From Streptomyces thinghirensis (GTDB lineage: Bacteria; Actinomycetota; Actinomycetia; Streptomycetales; Streptomycetaceae): 64,000 nt of DNA. The stretch lies in the NCBI GenBank assembly GCA_021502835.1, contig JAKFGP010000007.1, positions 1 through 64,000 of the forward strand. The letters are read 5' to 3'. A program made the position numbers and the translations under genes. Shown piece after piece: positions 27,831 to 37,790 of the stretch (position 1 is the stretch's first letter; the number at the start of each line of letters is the position of its first letter). The notes beneath the pieces were generated by a model. The model did not search any database. It saw nothing but the letters and a program-made list of their open reading frames with translations, and was not told where the DNA came from.

Positions 27831-29254
27831 TGGTCCGGCGTCGCGTACCTGCTCGGTGCTGCGGCACCGCACAACCCGACCCGCTCCGCCCAGCTCCGGA
27901 ACCGCGCCCGGACGAGTACGGCGAACACGGAGCCGTGTCCGCTCCCCTGGATCTCGGACGGCAGGACGTTCTGGCGCTGTCGTGGACCTCCCGCCATGCC
28001 GCCACGCTGACCCCCGTTCTCGCCGAGCTGGCGCGAGGCGGGCAGAGGAGCCTCCTGCTCGATCTCGCCACTGATGCCGCCGAGCGATGCAGCGCGGGAC
28101 CGGCAATGGGTTTCGAGCTGCGAGCGGCTCCGAGCAACCTCTTCACCGTCTCCGGCACCGCCGAGGGCCTCCACCGCCCCGACGACGAACACGTCGTCCA
28201 AGTGGAAGGCCACGGCGTCCAACTTGCCCGGCTCGTAAGGCTCTTGTCCGTTCTCTTGGAGACCAGCGGGGCTGCACCCAGCCGTCGTGGCGGACGGTGT
28301 GCGGCGCGAGAGCTGGCTCGACGACATCCTGTCGACCACCCGGCCGCACACCGTCTTGCTGAGCAACGACACCAGCCCACTGGGCGTGCTGGCCGCGCAC
28401 GCCGCCGAGCGGCACGGGCGAACTCGGTGCACGCCCAGCACGGGGCGTGGACGCCGGAATCGGTCGCCTGGCCGGCCCTGCACACGCCGCGACATCATCG
28501 TCATGGGCGAGCGGGACCCGCCCTGGGCCGAGGGTGGGCGCGCCACCCCGAGGCCGAGGTGCACGTCTCGGGCAGCCCCGCTTCGACGTCCTCACCAGCC
28601 TGAGCCGCCAGACACAACCGGCGGTACCTGGAGAACCTGCTCGCTCCGGGGGGCCGACGCGCGCCGACCCGGATCGCGGTGTGGGCCTGCCAGCCCTTCA
28701 ACCCCGATCACCTCAAGTCCCACGCGGACCTCCTCCTGGACGGGCTTGCCGAGGCGGACGGCGACTGGGGGCTCGTCATTGCTCCACACCCGGCGCAGGG
28801 AGCCGACGCCTTCACCGCTCTGGTGAAGCGGGACGCCGGGCCACCCATCGCGGTGGCCGATCCCCGAGTCCGGAGCCCGGGAGCGCTGCCCGCTGGCGCG
28901 GACGTCCTGGCGAGCGCGTACTCGACGTGGGATCGAAGCCGCGCTGCTCGGCATCCCGGTCCTCGAAATCGGCCCGCCGGGCGAACGCACCCTGGGCCTG
29001 ACCAGTCACGGACTGGCGACCCGGTGCGAGGCCGCCGGTGAGGTCGCCGAAGCACTCTCCGGCTTGCGCGCGTGCCCTGCGGCGATCCGCGGGCGGCCCC
29101 GGACGCGGTCTGCCGGTGGCGCGGCGACAGCGCCACTCGGATCGCCCGGCTCATCACCGACCGCGCCACCTCCGGCCCGAGGGCCGACGACTCCACCCAC
29201 CACCATCCGGGCGCCGCTGCGTCGCCCAAGGACGAAGGAGCATCCGTCCGATGA
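27830..29254 (+). CDS. GT-B-type glycosyl/glycerophosphotransferase (reconstructed)
   Basis: Reconstructed across at least four indels. An N-terminal Rossmann half reads DVLALSWTSRHAATLTPVLA and GGQRSLLLDLATDAAERC, then RRESWLDDILSTTRPHTVLL and LGVLAAHAAERHGANSVHAQ, HGAWTPESVAWPAL and RDIIVMGERD. The C-terminal half reads VHVSGQPRFDVLTSLS, WACQPFNPDHLKSHADLLLD, WGLVIAPHPAQGADAFTALV, then ASAYSTCGIEAALLGIPVLE, a donor-binding motif of GT-B enzymes related to CDP-glycerol glycerophosphotransferases and UDP-GlcNAc 2-epimerase-like folds. The TGA at 29252-29254 overlaps the ATG of the thymidylate-synthase-like gene. Likely cytoplasmic transferase of a sugar or polyol unit. The donor is unknown. 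Confidence 0.7.
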
Positions 29255-30197
29255 CATCCCTCATGGCCGACAGCATCGCCGAGCTGTTCTCCGGCGCCGT
29301 CACGCTGGCCAAGTCCGGCGAGAAGATCAGCCCCCGGGGCATGGCCACCCACGAAGTCCGCGATGTGCACCTGCTGCTCACCCAGCCGCGTGCCCGCCTG
29401 CTCTACGCCCCGCCCGCCCGCATCGTGAATCCGGCGTTCGCCGTCGCCGAGACGGTCTGGCACCCGTCCGGCTCCGACGCCCCGTGGATCTTCGACTACA
29501 ACAACCGGCTGCGGCAGTTCGCCGACGAAGGCGTCCTCCTGGGGGCGTATGGCCCCAGGATGCGGAACTGGGCCGGCAAGGTCGACCAGGTCGCCCGCGT
29601 CGTCGAGATCCTCCAGGCCGACCCCGACCCCGGCGCGCCCTGATCCAGCTCTACGATCCGCCCAGGACGCCGCAGGGCACAAGGACGTGCCGTGCACCCT
29701 TGGGTTCCGGTTCCACTGCGCGCCGGCCGCCTGCACATGGCGACCATGATGCGCGGCCAGGACGTATGGATCGGCATGCCGTACGACGTGTTCTTCTACA
29801 CCGTGCTGCACGAGTTGGTCGCCGGATGGCTCGACGCCGAACTCGGCGAGTTTCACCTGCACATCGGCTCGCTGTACATCTACGACGAGCACATCGAGCA
29901 GGCCGACATGCTCACCTCGCTCCCGGCGAGCGAGATCATGCCGGACCTGCGAACACCCTGGAACGGCTTCGGCGGCCTGCTCGACCAGGTCGAGGCCTGT
30001 GACGTGACCGGCCACCCTGGTTGGGACGCGATGGCCGAGACGCTGCGCAGCTACCGGCTGTGGAAGGACGGCAAGCGCGAGCAGGTGTGGCGGGCGGCCG
30101 ACACGATGGACGGGCCCTCGGCCAAGCCCTCACCGCCTGGTACGGAGAGCTGGAGCGGTGCTCGACCACCGCGCGCGCGACGGCAGGGGCAAGGTGA
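29251..30197 (+). CDS. Thymidylate-synthase-family enzyme, predicted cytidylate (hydroxy)methylase
   Basis: ATG 29251 behind AAGGACGAAGGAG. About 310 residues after four one-base corrections in C/G runs. The thymidylate synthase plan is clear: folate/substrate region (VAETVWHPSGSDAPWI and LLGAYGPRMRNW), the nucleophile Cys in HKDVPCTLGFRFH (codon 29693-29695), MATMMRGQDVWIGMPYDVFF and FHLHIGSLYIYDEHIEQ. The Asn that reads the base in thymidylate synthases (LGLPFN) is Asp here (GMPYD, 29785-29787). This is the change found in dCMP hydroxymethylase of phage T4 and in CMP hydroxymethylase MilA, which act on cytosine nucleotides. It therefore probably methylates or hydroxymethylates CMP or dCMP at C5. 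It is followed by a carbamoyltransferase, which could use the new hydroxyl. Confidence 0.85.
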
Positions 30198-30205
30198 CCG
30201 CCGCC

Positions 30206-31924
30206 ATGAAGCGCACCCCTCCGTCGTCCTCGGCCCGTGCTCGTACACTCCACGACCTCGGTCCGCCCTTCTCGTCGACGGTGAACTCGTCGGCTTCGTC
30301 GAGGAGGAACGCCTCTCCGAGCAGAAACACACCAAGCTCTACCCGGCTCGCGCCGTGGGCTGGCTCCTCGACCAGGCCAAGTTGAGCGCCACCGACGTGG
30401 ACGCCGTCGCTTACAACTTCCAGCCCGCCCGCTACCTCGCCGAGTCGCCCGTCGCCCTGCGCATGGCGCCTTCGTCGGCCACGCGCGACCGCAGCTTGGC
30501 TTGCGCCCACGGGTTTGCCAGAGGTCGCCCTGCGCACCCGGCGGCGGCTGCGCGTCCTCGGCAGCCAGTTCCCCGGCCCGCGTCACATCGGTCCTGCACC
30601 ACCGAGCCCACCAGCTCACGGCCTACGCCGCCTCCGGCTGGGACGAAGCGGCCGTACTCGTCGTCGACAGCCTCGGCGAGCGGCAGACCACCACGATCGC
30701 CCACGGCCACGGCGCGTTCAGCACCCCCGCGTCCACACCCTGGAAGCGATCAACGACCCGGCCTCCTCGGCTACGTGTACGGCGCCGTCACCGAGCACCT
30801 GGGCTGGCGGCGGGGCGACGAGGAAGGCACCGTCATGGCGCTGGCCGCCCTCGGCGACCCAGCCCGCTTCCGGCACCTGTTCACCACGGCCGTCCGCACG
30901 ACGGCCACGGGCTTTCGCATCCACCCCGGCTACTTCCCGACGCGCACCCTCACCTCGGGATACCCGAGAACATCCCGGCGGTTCGTCGCCGAGACCTGCC
31001 CCGGAGCGGCACCCGAGCGAGCCGCTCACCGACGTCCACCGAGATCCGGCGGCTGCCCTTCAGGAGCGGGACCGGAGCAAGTGATGGTTCACCTTGCCCG
31101 TCGCGCCTGTGTGCTCACCGGCTCCCGGCGCCTGTGCGTGGGCGGCGGCGCGTCGCCACGAACTGCGTCAGCATCGGGAAGATCATCGAGGCTGACATCT
31201 TCGACGAGGTGTTCGTCCCGCCGGCGCCCGGAGACGCCGGAACCGCCATCGGGGCCAGCTCCTCGCCGTGCATGTCGATGGGCGTAGCCCTCGCCCGGTC
31301 GCCGGCATCGCCCGCCACTGTTACCTCGGCCCTCCTACGAGGACCAGCCCTCGACCTGGCCCCCGGCCCGGCCTCCGCCAGAAGACCCTCGGCATCGAGA
31401 CCGCCGAGTTCCTCGCCGACTAGCCTGCCCACGGGGTGATCGCCGGACTGTTCCAGGGAGGGCTGAGGCCGGGCCGCGCCCTGGGCAAACCGCCTGATCC
31501 TCGCCTCCCGCTGGAGCCCGGCGTCGTCGAGCGGCTCAACGCCACCGTGAAGTTCCGCGAACCGTTCCGGCCCCTTCGCCCCCATGGTCCCGGCCGAGCG
31601 CGCAGCCGGGTTCTTCACCCTCGGCCAGCCGGCCCCGTACATGTCCATGGCCTCCGGGGTGACGGACCTGACGCACGAGCGGGTGCCGGCCATCGTGCAC
31701 GCCAACGGCACCTCCCGCCTGCAGACCGTCACCCGATCGCAGAACCCGTTCATGCACGCGGTGCTGACCGCCTTCGGCCGCCGAACCGGCATCCCCGTGC
31801 TGATCAACACCTCCTCAACGTGAAGGGCAAGCCGATCTGCGGGACACCCGAGATGGCCCTGGACTGCCTGGCCAACTCCGGCCTCGACGCCCTGCTCCTC
31901 GAAGGGCGGTGGATCACCAAATGA
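30206..31924 (+). CDS. O-carbamoyltransferase (NodU/TobZ family)
   Basis: Starts near ATG 30206, nine bases after the previous stop; about 570 residues after corrections. The N-terminal Kae1-like domain reads SALLVDGELVGFVEEERLSE, QKHTKLYPARAVGWLLDQAK, VDAVAYNFQPARYLAESPVA, then HHRAHQLTAYAASGWDEAAV with the metal-binding HxxxH, and LVVDSLGE. The middle reads LGYVYGAVTEHLGWRRGDEE, GTVMALAALGDPARF and RRLCVGGGVATNCV. The C-terminal part has VKFREPFRPFAPMVPAERAA, PVLINTSLNVKGKPICGTPE and LDCLANSGLDALLLEGRWI, the family's usual end. These enzymes make carbamoyl-AMP from carbamoyl phosphate and ATP and transfer it to a hydroxyl of sugars or nucleosides. The stop overlaps the next start (ATGA). 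Confidence 0.9.
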
Positions 31925-32974
31925 AGATCGGATACAGCTCCTGGGGCTTCCTCGGCAACGGCGTCACCGACACCCCCGACGGAGGCCGCAGCCACCGCCG
32001 CCCTTCATCGACGCCCTCCTTGCCCGCGGTCACGAGATCGTCTTCCTCCAGCCCGACCGTGACCGCCTCGAAGCCGATGACGACCTCGGCGGCGCGTACA
32101 CCTTCGACGACGGCCTGCCCGGCATCGACGCTCTGTTCCTGGAGTGGCGCTGGGCGATCCCCGGCCGCAACACCACCGTGTGCGGCAGCGAGGGCACACC
32201 TGCGACCTCCACCGGCAGGCACAGCTCATCAACCACTACACGGCCCGGCACCGGACGCCCACCGTCATCTGGGACAAGGACCGCACCCTGCGCGCCGAGA
32301 GCGTGTGGCGCCGTACAGCCCACACCCGCGTCCAGCGAGGCCGCGCTTGCGCCAACCCCCGAGCACACTCGCTGCTCTTCCCCGTCGCCGAGGACCTCCC
32401 TCGCCCGGGCCGATGCCCTCGCCCCTGGCGGCGCGGCCCCGGGATCTCGCGCTCGGCTACGTGGGCAATCAGTACGACCGCGACGAGTCCTTCGACCGCT
32501 TCTTCGCCCCGGCAGCCGCCCGCGTCGAGCACCTGGTCGCCGGGAAATGGACCAAGACCGGCCGCTGGCCGCGCCGTCCGGTTCGCGGGCCGGATCCCGT
32601 TCGAGGACGCCGCTGGCGTCTACGGCCGGTCCCTGGCCACGGTGCTCATGCTGCCCGAGCGGTACGCCGCCGTCGGGCAGATGACCCAGCGCATCTTCGA
32701 GGCCGTGCTCGCCGGCTGCCTGCCGCTGCGCCCCGGCGGACATCCGCTTCGCCGACCGGTTCGTCCCGAAGGAACTGGTCGTGCGCTCCGGGACGACGTC
32801 CTCGAACGCCTCTCCTACCTGAGCGAAATCGCCGGCACTGAGCAGCACGCCGCCCTGAGCGCCGCATGTGTGGACCGCCTGCGTCTGTTCGGCCTGTGCA
32901 AGCAGGTCAACACCCTGGAGTCCGTCCTGCACGGCCTCCTCCAGACCACGGTGACCGAGCGGGGAGCTGCCTGA
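31921..32974 (+). CDS. Glycosyltransferase, CgeB-like (reconstructed)
   Basis: ATG 31921 overlaps the carbamoyltransferase stop. MKIGYSSWGFLGNGVTDTPD is a nucleotide-sugar-transferase-like first strand with glycine loop. Then FIDALLARGHEIVFLQPDRD, GIDALFLEWRWAIPGRN and TPTVIWDKDRTLRAESVW. After indels it reads DLALGYVGNQYDRDESFDRF, GRIPFEDAAGVYGRSLATVL, MTQRIFEAVLAGCLPL and FADRFVPKELVVRSGDD. The order and the 'Y..s...l......... .r.FEa...G.lpl' pattern match GT-B transferases of the CgeB/DUF3880 type. About 350 residues, cytoplasmic. Probably adds a sugar to the pathway product; donor and acceptor are unknown. Confidence 0.75.
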
Positions 32975-33005
32975 TGCAGACCGCTCGATCGACCACGGCG
33001 CGCGG

Positions 33006-33030
33006 ATCCTCCGGGCGCGTCCCGGAGGAT
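33006..33030 (+). terminator. Hairpin between the two halves of the cluster
   Basis: Perfect ATCCTCCGGG and CCCGGAGGAT arms (33006-33015, 33021-33030), five-base loop, in the only sizeable gap (95 bases) among the enzyme genes. It may be a terminator or attenuator. A TACGCT at about 33054 just before the next ATG (33070) could be a -10 box giving a nearly leaderless transcript. Confidence 0.5.
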
Positions 33031-33069
33031 GGTCCGCCGGACACCCGAACCTCTCTACGCTGGAGCACC

Positions 33070-33633
33070 ATGAAGAAGGTCGCCATCGTCGGCTGCGGAG
33101 GCAGCGGCAAATCCCACGTGGCCCGCGAATTGGTCGGATCTCTCGACGCCCCGGTGACGCACCTGGACGCCGCGTTCTACGACGACGAGTGGAACGCGTT
33201 GCCCATGGACAGTTCACCGACGTCCAGCGCGAGCTGGTGGCCCGCGAACAGCGCGGTGGGTGATCGACGGCAACTACAACTCGACGCTGCAGGTGCGGCT
33301 CGAAGCCTGCGACACGGTGGTCCTGATGGACGTGTCGATCATGGCGGGCGCATGTAGCCGGGATCTTCTCAAGGCAGATCCGGCACAGGGCCGGGCACAA
33401 GGGCAACGGGGTGCACAACTCGCATCCACTGGGGCGTGATCGCGTACAAGTCGCCACGTACCGGCGCAAGATGCGGCCCCGCGTGATGGCGAAGATCGGC
33501 GTCGGGCTCCGGCACCGACGTGGTGCTGCTGGCCAACCGGCGTCAGATCTGCGCGCCGCTGGCTGCGGAGGGTCGCCGCCGAGCAGTCCCGACCGGTCCA
33601 GTGCGCCGCCCCCGGCCAGGGGTGGTGGCATGA
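33070..33633 (+). CDS. P-loop NMP-kinase-like protein (FlaR/adenylate-kinase-like)
   Basis: ATG 33070: MKKVAIVGCGGSGKSHVARE, with Walker A GCGGSGKS, then LDAPVTHLDAAFYDDEWNAL. After an indel it reads QRELVAREQRWVIDGNYNST, LQVRLEACDTVVLMDVSIMA, IRHRAGHKG and VIAYVATYRRKMRPRV, ending in TGA 33631-33633. This is the adenylate-kinase-like family annotated as topology modulation protein FlaR, with the typical W.IDGNY motif. Such small kinases phosphorylate nucleotides or related small molecules. Within this cluster, phosphorylation of a modified nucleotide is a reasonable inference. The stop overlaps the methyltransferase start. Confidence 0.8.
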
Positions 33634-34480
33634 ACGAGCCCAACCCGTTCCTGGACCCCGCCCGACAGTCGGAGCTGTGCGGACCACGCCTCTCGGCTGG
33701 CCGGGGCGCACCAGCGCCCTGATGCGCGCCAGGACCGCCGGCCACCCGGTGCCCGAGACGATCGTCAGCCTGGTGCAGACCCACCACGCCCGGCCCAACC
33801 GGCTCGGCGTGGTGCTCGCACATCGGCTGCGGTCGCGGCACGAGCAGCCTCGTCATCGCCGAGCAGCTCCGGCCCGAGCGCGTCGTGGGCCTGGACGCCG
33901 CCCCCTCCTGCTCGCCCAGGCCCGCGAGCGCGCCAGACCTGCCCGACGGCACGGTGGACTTCGTCGAAGGCGACTTCCACGACCCTCCCTGCCCGACGGG
34001 TCGAGCGACATCGTCGTCGCGGCGTTCTGCCTCTACCACTCGCCGAGCCCCCAGGACGTCGTCGGGCAGATCGCCAGAGTCCTCGCCCCCGGTGGTGTGG
34101 CCGTGCTCGTCACCAAGGGCCTCGACAGCTACCGGGAGATGGACCATCTGGTCGCCTCCGCCGGCCTCGATCCGCGTGCCGCCCAGCACGAGAGCCTCTA
34201 CACCGCAGCCCACAGCGGCAACCTCGCCGACCTGGCCGCCTCCTCGCTCGACGTGATCGCCGTCCTGGACGAGGAGCACGTCTTCACCTACGACGGCCAC
34301 GATCACACGGTGCAGTACCTGGCCACCAACCCCAAGTACGACTTGGCGCCGGGCCTGTACGGCAACCCCGGTGCCCTGGCGGCGACCCTGCACGAGTTCC
34401 TTCCCGACCAGCCGCTGACCACCCGGTCCCGGATCACCTTCGTCGTCGCCCAGCCGAAGGGAGGAGGAGAGCCGACATGA
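33630..34480 (+). CDS. SAM-dependent methyltransferase (class I), reconstructed
   Basis: ATG 33630 overlaps the previous stop. After an N-terminal helix (RTSALMRARTAGHPVPETIV, SLVQTHHARPNRLGVVL) comes the SAM motif region, reconstructed as DIGCGRGTSSLVIAEQLRPE, RVVGLDAAPSLLAQARERAR, VDFVEGDFHDLPLPDGSSDI, VVAAFCLYHSPSPQDVVGQI and ARVLAPGGVAVLVTKG. These are motifs I, II, post-I and the 'LaPGG' loop of class I enzymes. The C-terminal part (YDGHDHTVQYLATNPKYDLA, LYGNPGALAATLHEFLPD) should bind the acceptor, which is unknown. About 275 residues. TGA 34478-34480 overlaps the next ATG. Confidence 0.85.
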
Positions 34481-35247
34481 GCCCCGCCTCGTTCTCCAAG
34501 CACTACCCGGAACCGGAGCGCGCGGCGGGGGGCGGTGCGCCACTACCGGTGGCTCACCGCGCACGCCAAGCCGCTGCGACAGCCGGCCCTCCACACTGCC
34601 GGACCGCGGTTCCTGACGTTCGAACGGATCGAGGGCCGCCCGTGCGTCCCGAAGACCTCCCGCGCGTGGCGCGGACCTGCTCGGCCACGCCCGCGGTGCC
34701 GCCTGGTCGAGCGACCTGCACTCCGCGTCGCTGGACACCCCGCACCACTTCGAGAGGACGGTTGCTCCTCTCGACGACTACCTCGGTCCCCGGACGATCG
34801 CTCTACGACGCCGCCACGAGCAGGGCTACCTGCCGAACAAGACGGCCCTGCACGCGATGCTCGGCCTGCTGCAGGCGACCGCCGAGGGCCCGTGCGCCTT
34901 CTACAAGGACAGCAATCCTCGGAACTTCATCATCTACCAGCACGCAGGACATCGTCGCCGTCGACACCGACGACCTGTCCCTCGCCCCGATGGGCTACGA
35001 CCTCGCCAAGCTCGTCGCGGCGCTCCACCTGACCTACGGGCCGCTCACGGACCAAGCCGTCACCTACCGCCCTGCTCGCGTACAACGCGGCAGCCCGACC
35101 TACGACGCCCGGCTGGGCACGACGGACCGGGGCCAGCTCGACAGCTTCCTGGGCCTGCACGCCGTGCTCACCGCCCCGTCGCGTGGCGGCCGCAACGGCT
35201 ACCACTACAGCCTGCCCCTCCGTTTCATGCACCGAGGAGCCTCGCGA
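34477..35247 (+). CDS. APH/choline-kinase-like phosphotransferase 1 (reconstructed)
   Basis: ATG 34477 overlaps the methyltransferase stop. MSPASFSKHYPEPERAAAEV then RHYRWLTAHAKPLRQPALHT, GPRFLTFERIEGRPVRPEDL and PRVADLLGHAHGAAWSSDLH. The N-lobe therefore seems short, lacking an obvious ATP lysine. The catalytic loop is read as CAFYKDSNPRNFIIYQ (Brenner-type D....N), then DIVAVDTDDLSLAPMGYDLA for the metal-binding Asp and KLVAALHLTYGPLTDQAVT. The family phosphorylates small molecules such as aminoglycosides, choline or sugars. About 255 residues; the stop is lost in an indel before the histidine phosphatase. Substrate unknown. Confidence 0.65.
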
Positions 35248-35891
35248 TCACCACCGAACTCGTCTTCGTCCGGCACGGCCAGGCCCAGTGCAACGCCGAC
35301 GGCCTGGTCGGAGGCCCACGCACCTGTACCGGCCTGACCAACCTCGGATATGCCCAGGCCGAACAGGCTGCACGCCGCCGCCACCGAGCACCTGAAGAAG
35401 CCGTTCGACGTCATCTACACGGGCCCGCGGATCCGTCTCGTCCAGACCGGCGAGATCATCGCCCAGACGCTCCAGATCCCCGTGCACCACGACGACCGAC
35501 TCGACGGCCCGGTCCACGGCGACGCCGACGGCCGGCCGTGGGACGCGGTGAAGACGGCCGCCGATGGCGGGCCCGCACGCCCACCCTGATACGCCCTGGG
35601 CCAACGGCTCTGACACCTGGAACGGGTTCCTGAAGCGCGCCAGTAGGAACCTGAGCCAGCTCATCGAAGGAGAACCACGGCAAGCGCGTCGTCTTCGCGC
35701 GCCACGGGGGAGACGGTGATCACCGCACACACCCTGCTGCTCGGCATCCCGATCGGCTCGCCCGCGGGATTCACAACCACACCCACCTATCACCTCGCTG
35801 GCAGCACCACCGCAACCGCCTGGGCCAGACCCGCTAGATGCTCGACCGGCACAACGACACCGAGCACCTCAGCCTCCTACGCATGGGCTGA
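35247..35891 (+). CDS. Histidine phosphatase (phosphoglycerate-mutase-like), reconstructed
   Basis: Start codon not clear because of an indel; the reading is ITTELVFVRHGQAQCNADGL with catalytic RHG. Then TGLTNLGYAQAEQAARRL, KPFDVIYTGPRIRLVQTGEI (the S/T-x-R-R..QTa helix), IAQTLQIPVHHDDRL, SDTWNGFLKRASRNLSQLI and KRVVFARHGETVITAHTLLL with the second His. The end, RWQHHRNRLGQTR and LDRHNDTEHLSLLRMG, is in a shifted frame with one in-frame TAG that is probably an error for Trp. These enzymes remove phosphate from sugars or nucleotides. With the HAD enzyme it makes a second phosphatase in the pathway. Confidence 0.75.
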
Positions 35892-35896
35892 CCCCG

Positions 35897-36725
35897 TGAT
35901 CGCGACCTGCGCGACCCTCGGATGGCCGACGCACCTCCTCCTCGGCGCAGTCGACATCGCAGCGGACCCCGCGCTCCGCCCCGCGTCGTGCGCCTGGTGG
36001 CCGGCGACGGGCGTCAGTTCATCGCGAAGCAGCACGCGGAGGAGACCGGTACGCCGGAGAACTCCACGCCTACGGGGCGTGGGTCACTCATCTGACCGGA
36101 CATGCACCGGTGGTGGTCGGCCGGGACAACGCCACCCGCACCCTGTTGCTCACCGCGCTCGCAGGCGACCGCGCATGCCCCCGGGCTCGCCCGAGGAGGA
36201 GCTGGCCCACCACGAGGCCGGGCACGTGTTGAACAAGCAGCGCACCGGCCACGGCCATGCCCAGGGCGGTGCCGTCGGCGCCTCGCTCGCCGAGCGGTTC
36301 CAGGAGTGGATCGACCGGGCAGTCCACGCCGACCTGCTCGATGCCGCCGAGGAGAACCTGCTGAAGCACCACTGGTCATCCTGGGCACCAGCCACATGGA
36401 CAGCGCGATCTGCCACCTCGACTACCAGCCGCGCAACTGGCTGCTCGGCGACACCTTCGGCATCTACGACTTCGAGCGCATGCGACGCGGGACGCCCGGG
36501 TCCGCGACTTCGCCCCTGGGCGCTCAATTCCGACGCTGGCAGGCCGCACCCCACCTCCGCACCGCCTTCACTCGCGGCTACGGGACGCTCGCCCACCGAC
36601 GCCGAACGCCGCCTCCTGGAGTCCTTCGGCGCCATCGAGGTGGCCACAGCCCTGGTCAAGGGCCACCAGGAGAACGACGCCGCGCTCAGCGCGCACGGAG
36701 AACCGTCCTGTCCCGGCTCACCTGA
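35897..36725 (+). CDS. Aminoglycoside-phosphotransferase-like kinase 2 (reconstructed)
   Basis: Start uncertain (GTG 35897 or ATG 35922). It reads VVRLVAGDGRQFIAKQHAEE with the ATP-binding Lys, LHAYGAWVTHLTGHAPVVVG, TRTLLLTALAGDRA and EEELAHHEAGHVLNKLH. Then RFQEWIDRAVHADLLDAAEE, the catalytic loop HMDSAICHLDYQPRNWLL (HxDxxxxN), and GIYDFERMR for the metal site. The end is DAERRLLESFGAIEVATALV, stopping at 36725. All APH hallmarks are present, unlike the first phosphotransferase. It could activate a sugar or nucleoside in the pathway or give self-resistance to its product (both inference). Confidence 0.8.
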
Positions 36726-36761
36726 CTAGCCCTCTTAGACGACACCACTCTGGAGATCTCC

Positions 36762-37759
36762 GTGCCACAGCACGAGCTAGCCCCCGACCAACGCTTCGCC
36801 CCGACGGGCCGTGGTGACCGGCTCCGCCGGATTCATCGGCTCCCACCTCGCCCACGCCCTCGTCCAGGCCGGCACCACCGTGATTGGCGTGGACCGGCGA
36901 GACCCGTCTACCGACCCGACGGCCGCCGCCAACCTCGCCGCGCCTCTGGTCGCCCGGGATACTACACGTCATGGCCGACCTCCTCCACTGCGCGATCGAC
37001 CCGCTCCTGATCGACGCCGACACCGTCTTCCACCTCGCCGGCATCCTCGGCGTACGGCCCTCGTGGGGACCGCAGTTCGGCGACTACCTCGCGTCCAACG
37101 TGCTGGCCACCCACCGCGTCCTCGAAGCCTCCACCCGGATCGGCGTATCCCGGCTAGTCGTAGCCTCCTCCTCCCAGCGTCTACGGTCCGACCGACGGCG
37201 ATGCAAGTCGCGAGACCGACCGCCCCACCCCGCTTCCCCGTACGCCGTGACCAAGCTGGCCGAGGAGCAGCTCTGTTTCGCCTACGCCGAGCGCCCCGTC
37301 GGCCCCAGCGTGGTCGCCCTGCGGTACTTCACCGTCTACGGCCCCCGGCAGCGTGCCGACATGTTCACCCACCGCGCCCTGTACGCCGCCCTGACCGGAC
37401 AACCCCTGCGCCTTTACGGAGGCGGTCACCAGCGCCGCGACTTTACCTACATCGACGACGTGGTCGCCGCCATGATCGCCGCCGGCGACCATCCCGAACG
37501 CGCACGGCACCATCAACGTCGGCGGTAGCTCGAACGCGTCCCTGCTGGACGTGATCAACATCGCCAACAGCCTCACCGGCCGCGAGATCCAGCTCCACCA
37601 GGACCACGCGCGCAACGAGGCGTCCTCCTCACGCGTGCCGACCCCGGCCGTGCGGGAGAGGTCCTCGGCTGGCAGCCGCGCGTCGACCTCCACAGCGGAC
37701 TGCGCGCTCACATGCAGGCGCTGGCCTCCCCGGTGCCGGACTGCAGCCGTGCCGCCTAG
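36762..37759 (+). CDS. NAD-dependent sugar-nucleotide epimerase/dehydratase
   Basis: GTG 36762. After an indel it reads AVVTGSAGFIGSHLAHALVQ with the Gly motif TGxxGFIGSH, AGTTVIGVDRRDPSTDPT, DTVFHLAGILGVRPSWGPQF and YLASNVLATHRVLEASTRIG, VSRLVVASSSS. Then VYGPTDGDAS, SPYAVTKLAEEQLCFAYAER with the catalytic YxxxK, VALRYFTVYGPRQRADMFTH, LYGGGHQRRDFTYIDDVVAA and TINVGGSSNASLLDVINIAN. This is the extended SDR family of UDP-glucose 4-epimerase and NDP-sugar 4,6-dehydratases. About 320 residues. It would shape the sugar used by the locus glycosyltransferases. The exact reaction cannot be read from sequence. Confidence 0.9.
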
Positions 37760-37790
37760 GCGCACCCGTCGGATCACGAGAGGAGTGCTC

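Noticed and set aside
32030..34738. A 902-codon open frame on the minus strand across the glycosyltransferase, kinase and methyltransferase genes
   Set aside because: It is Arg/Pro/Gly-rich, has no domain pattern, and lies opposite several recognisable genes, so it is a high-GC shadow frame.
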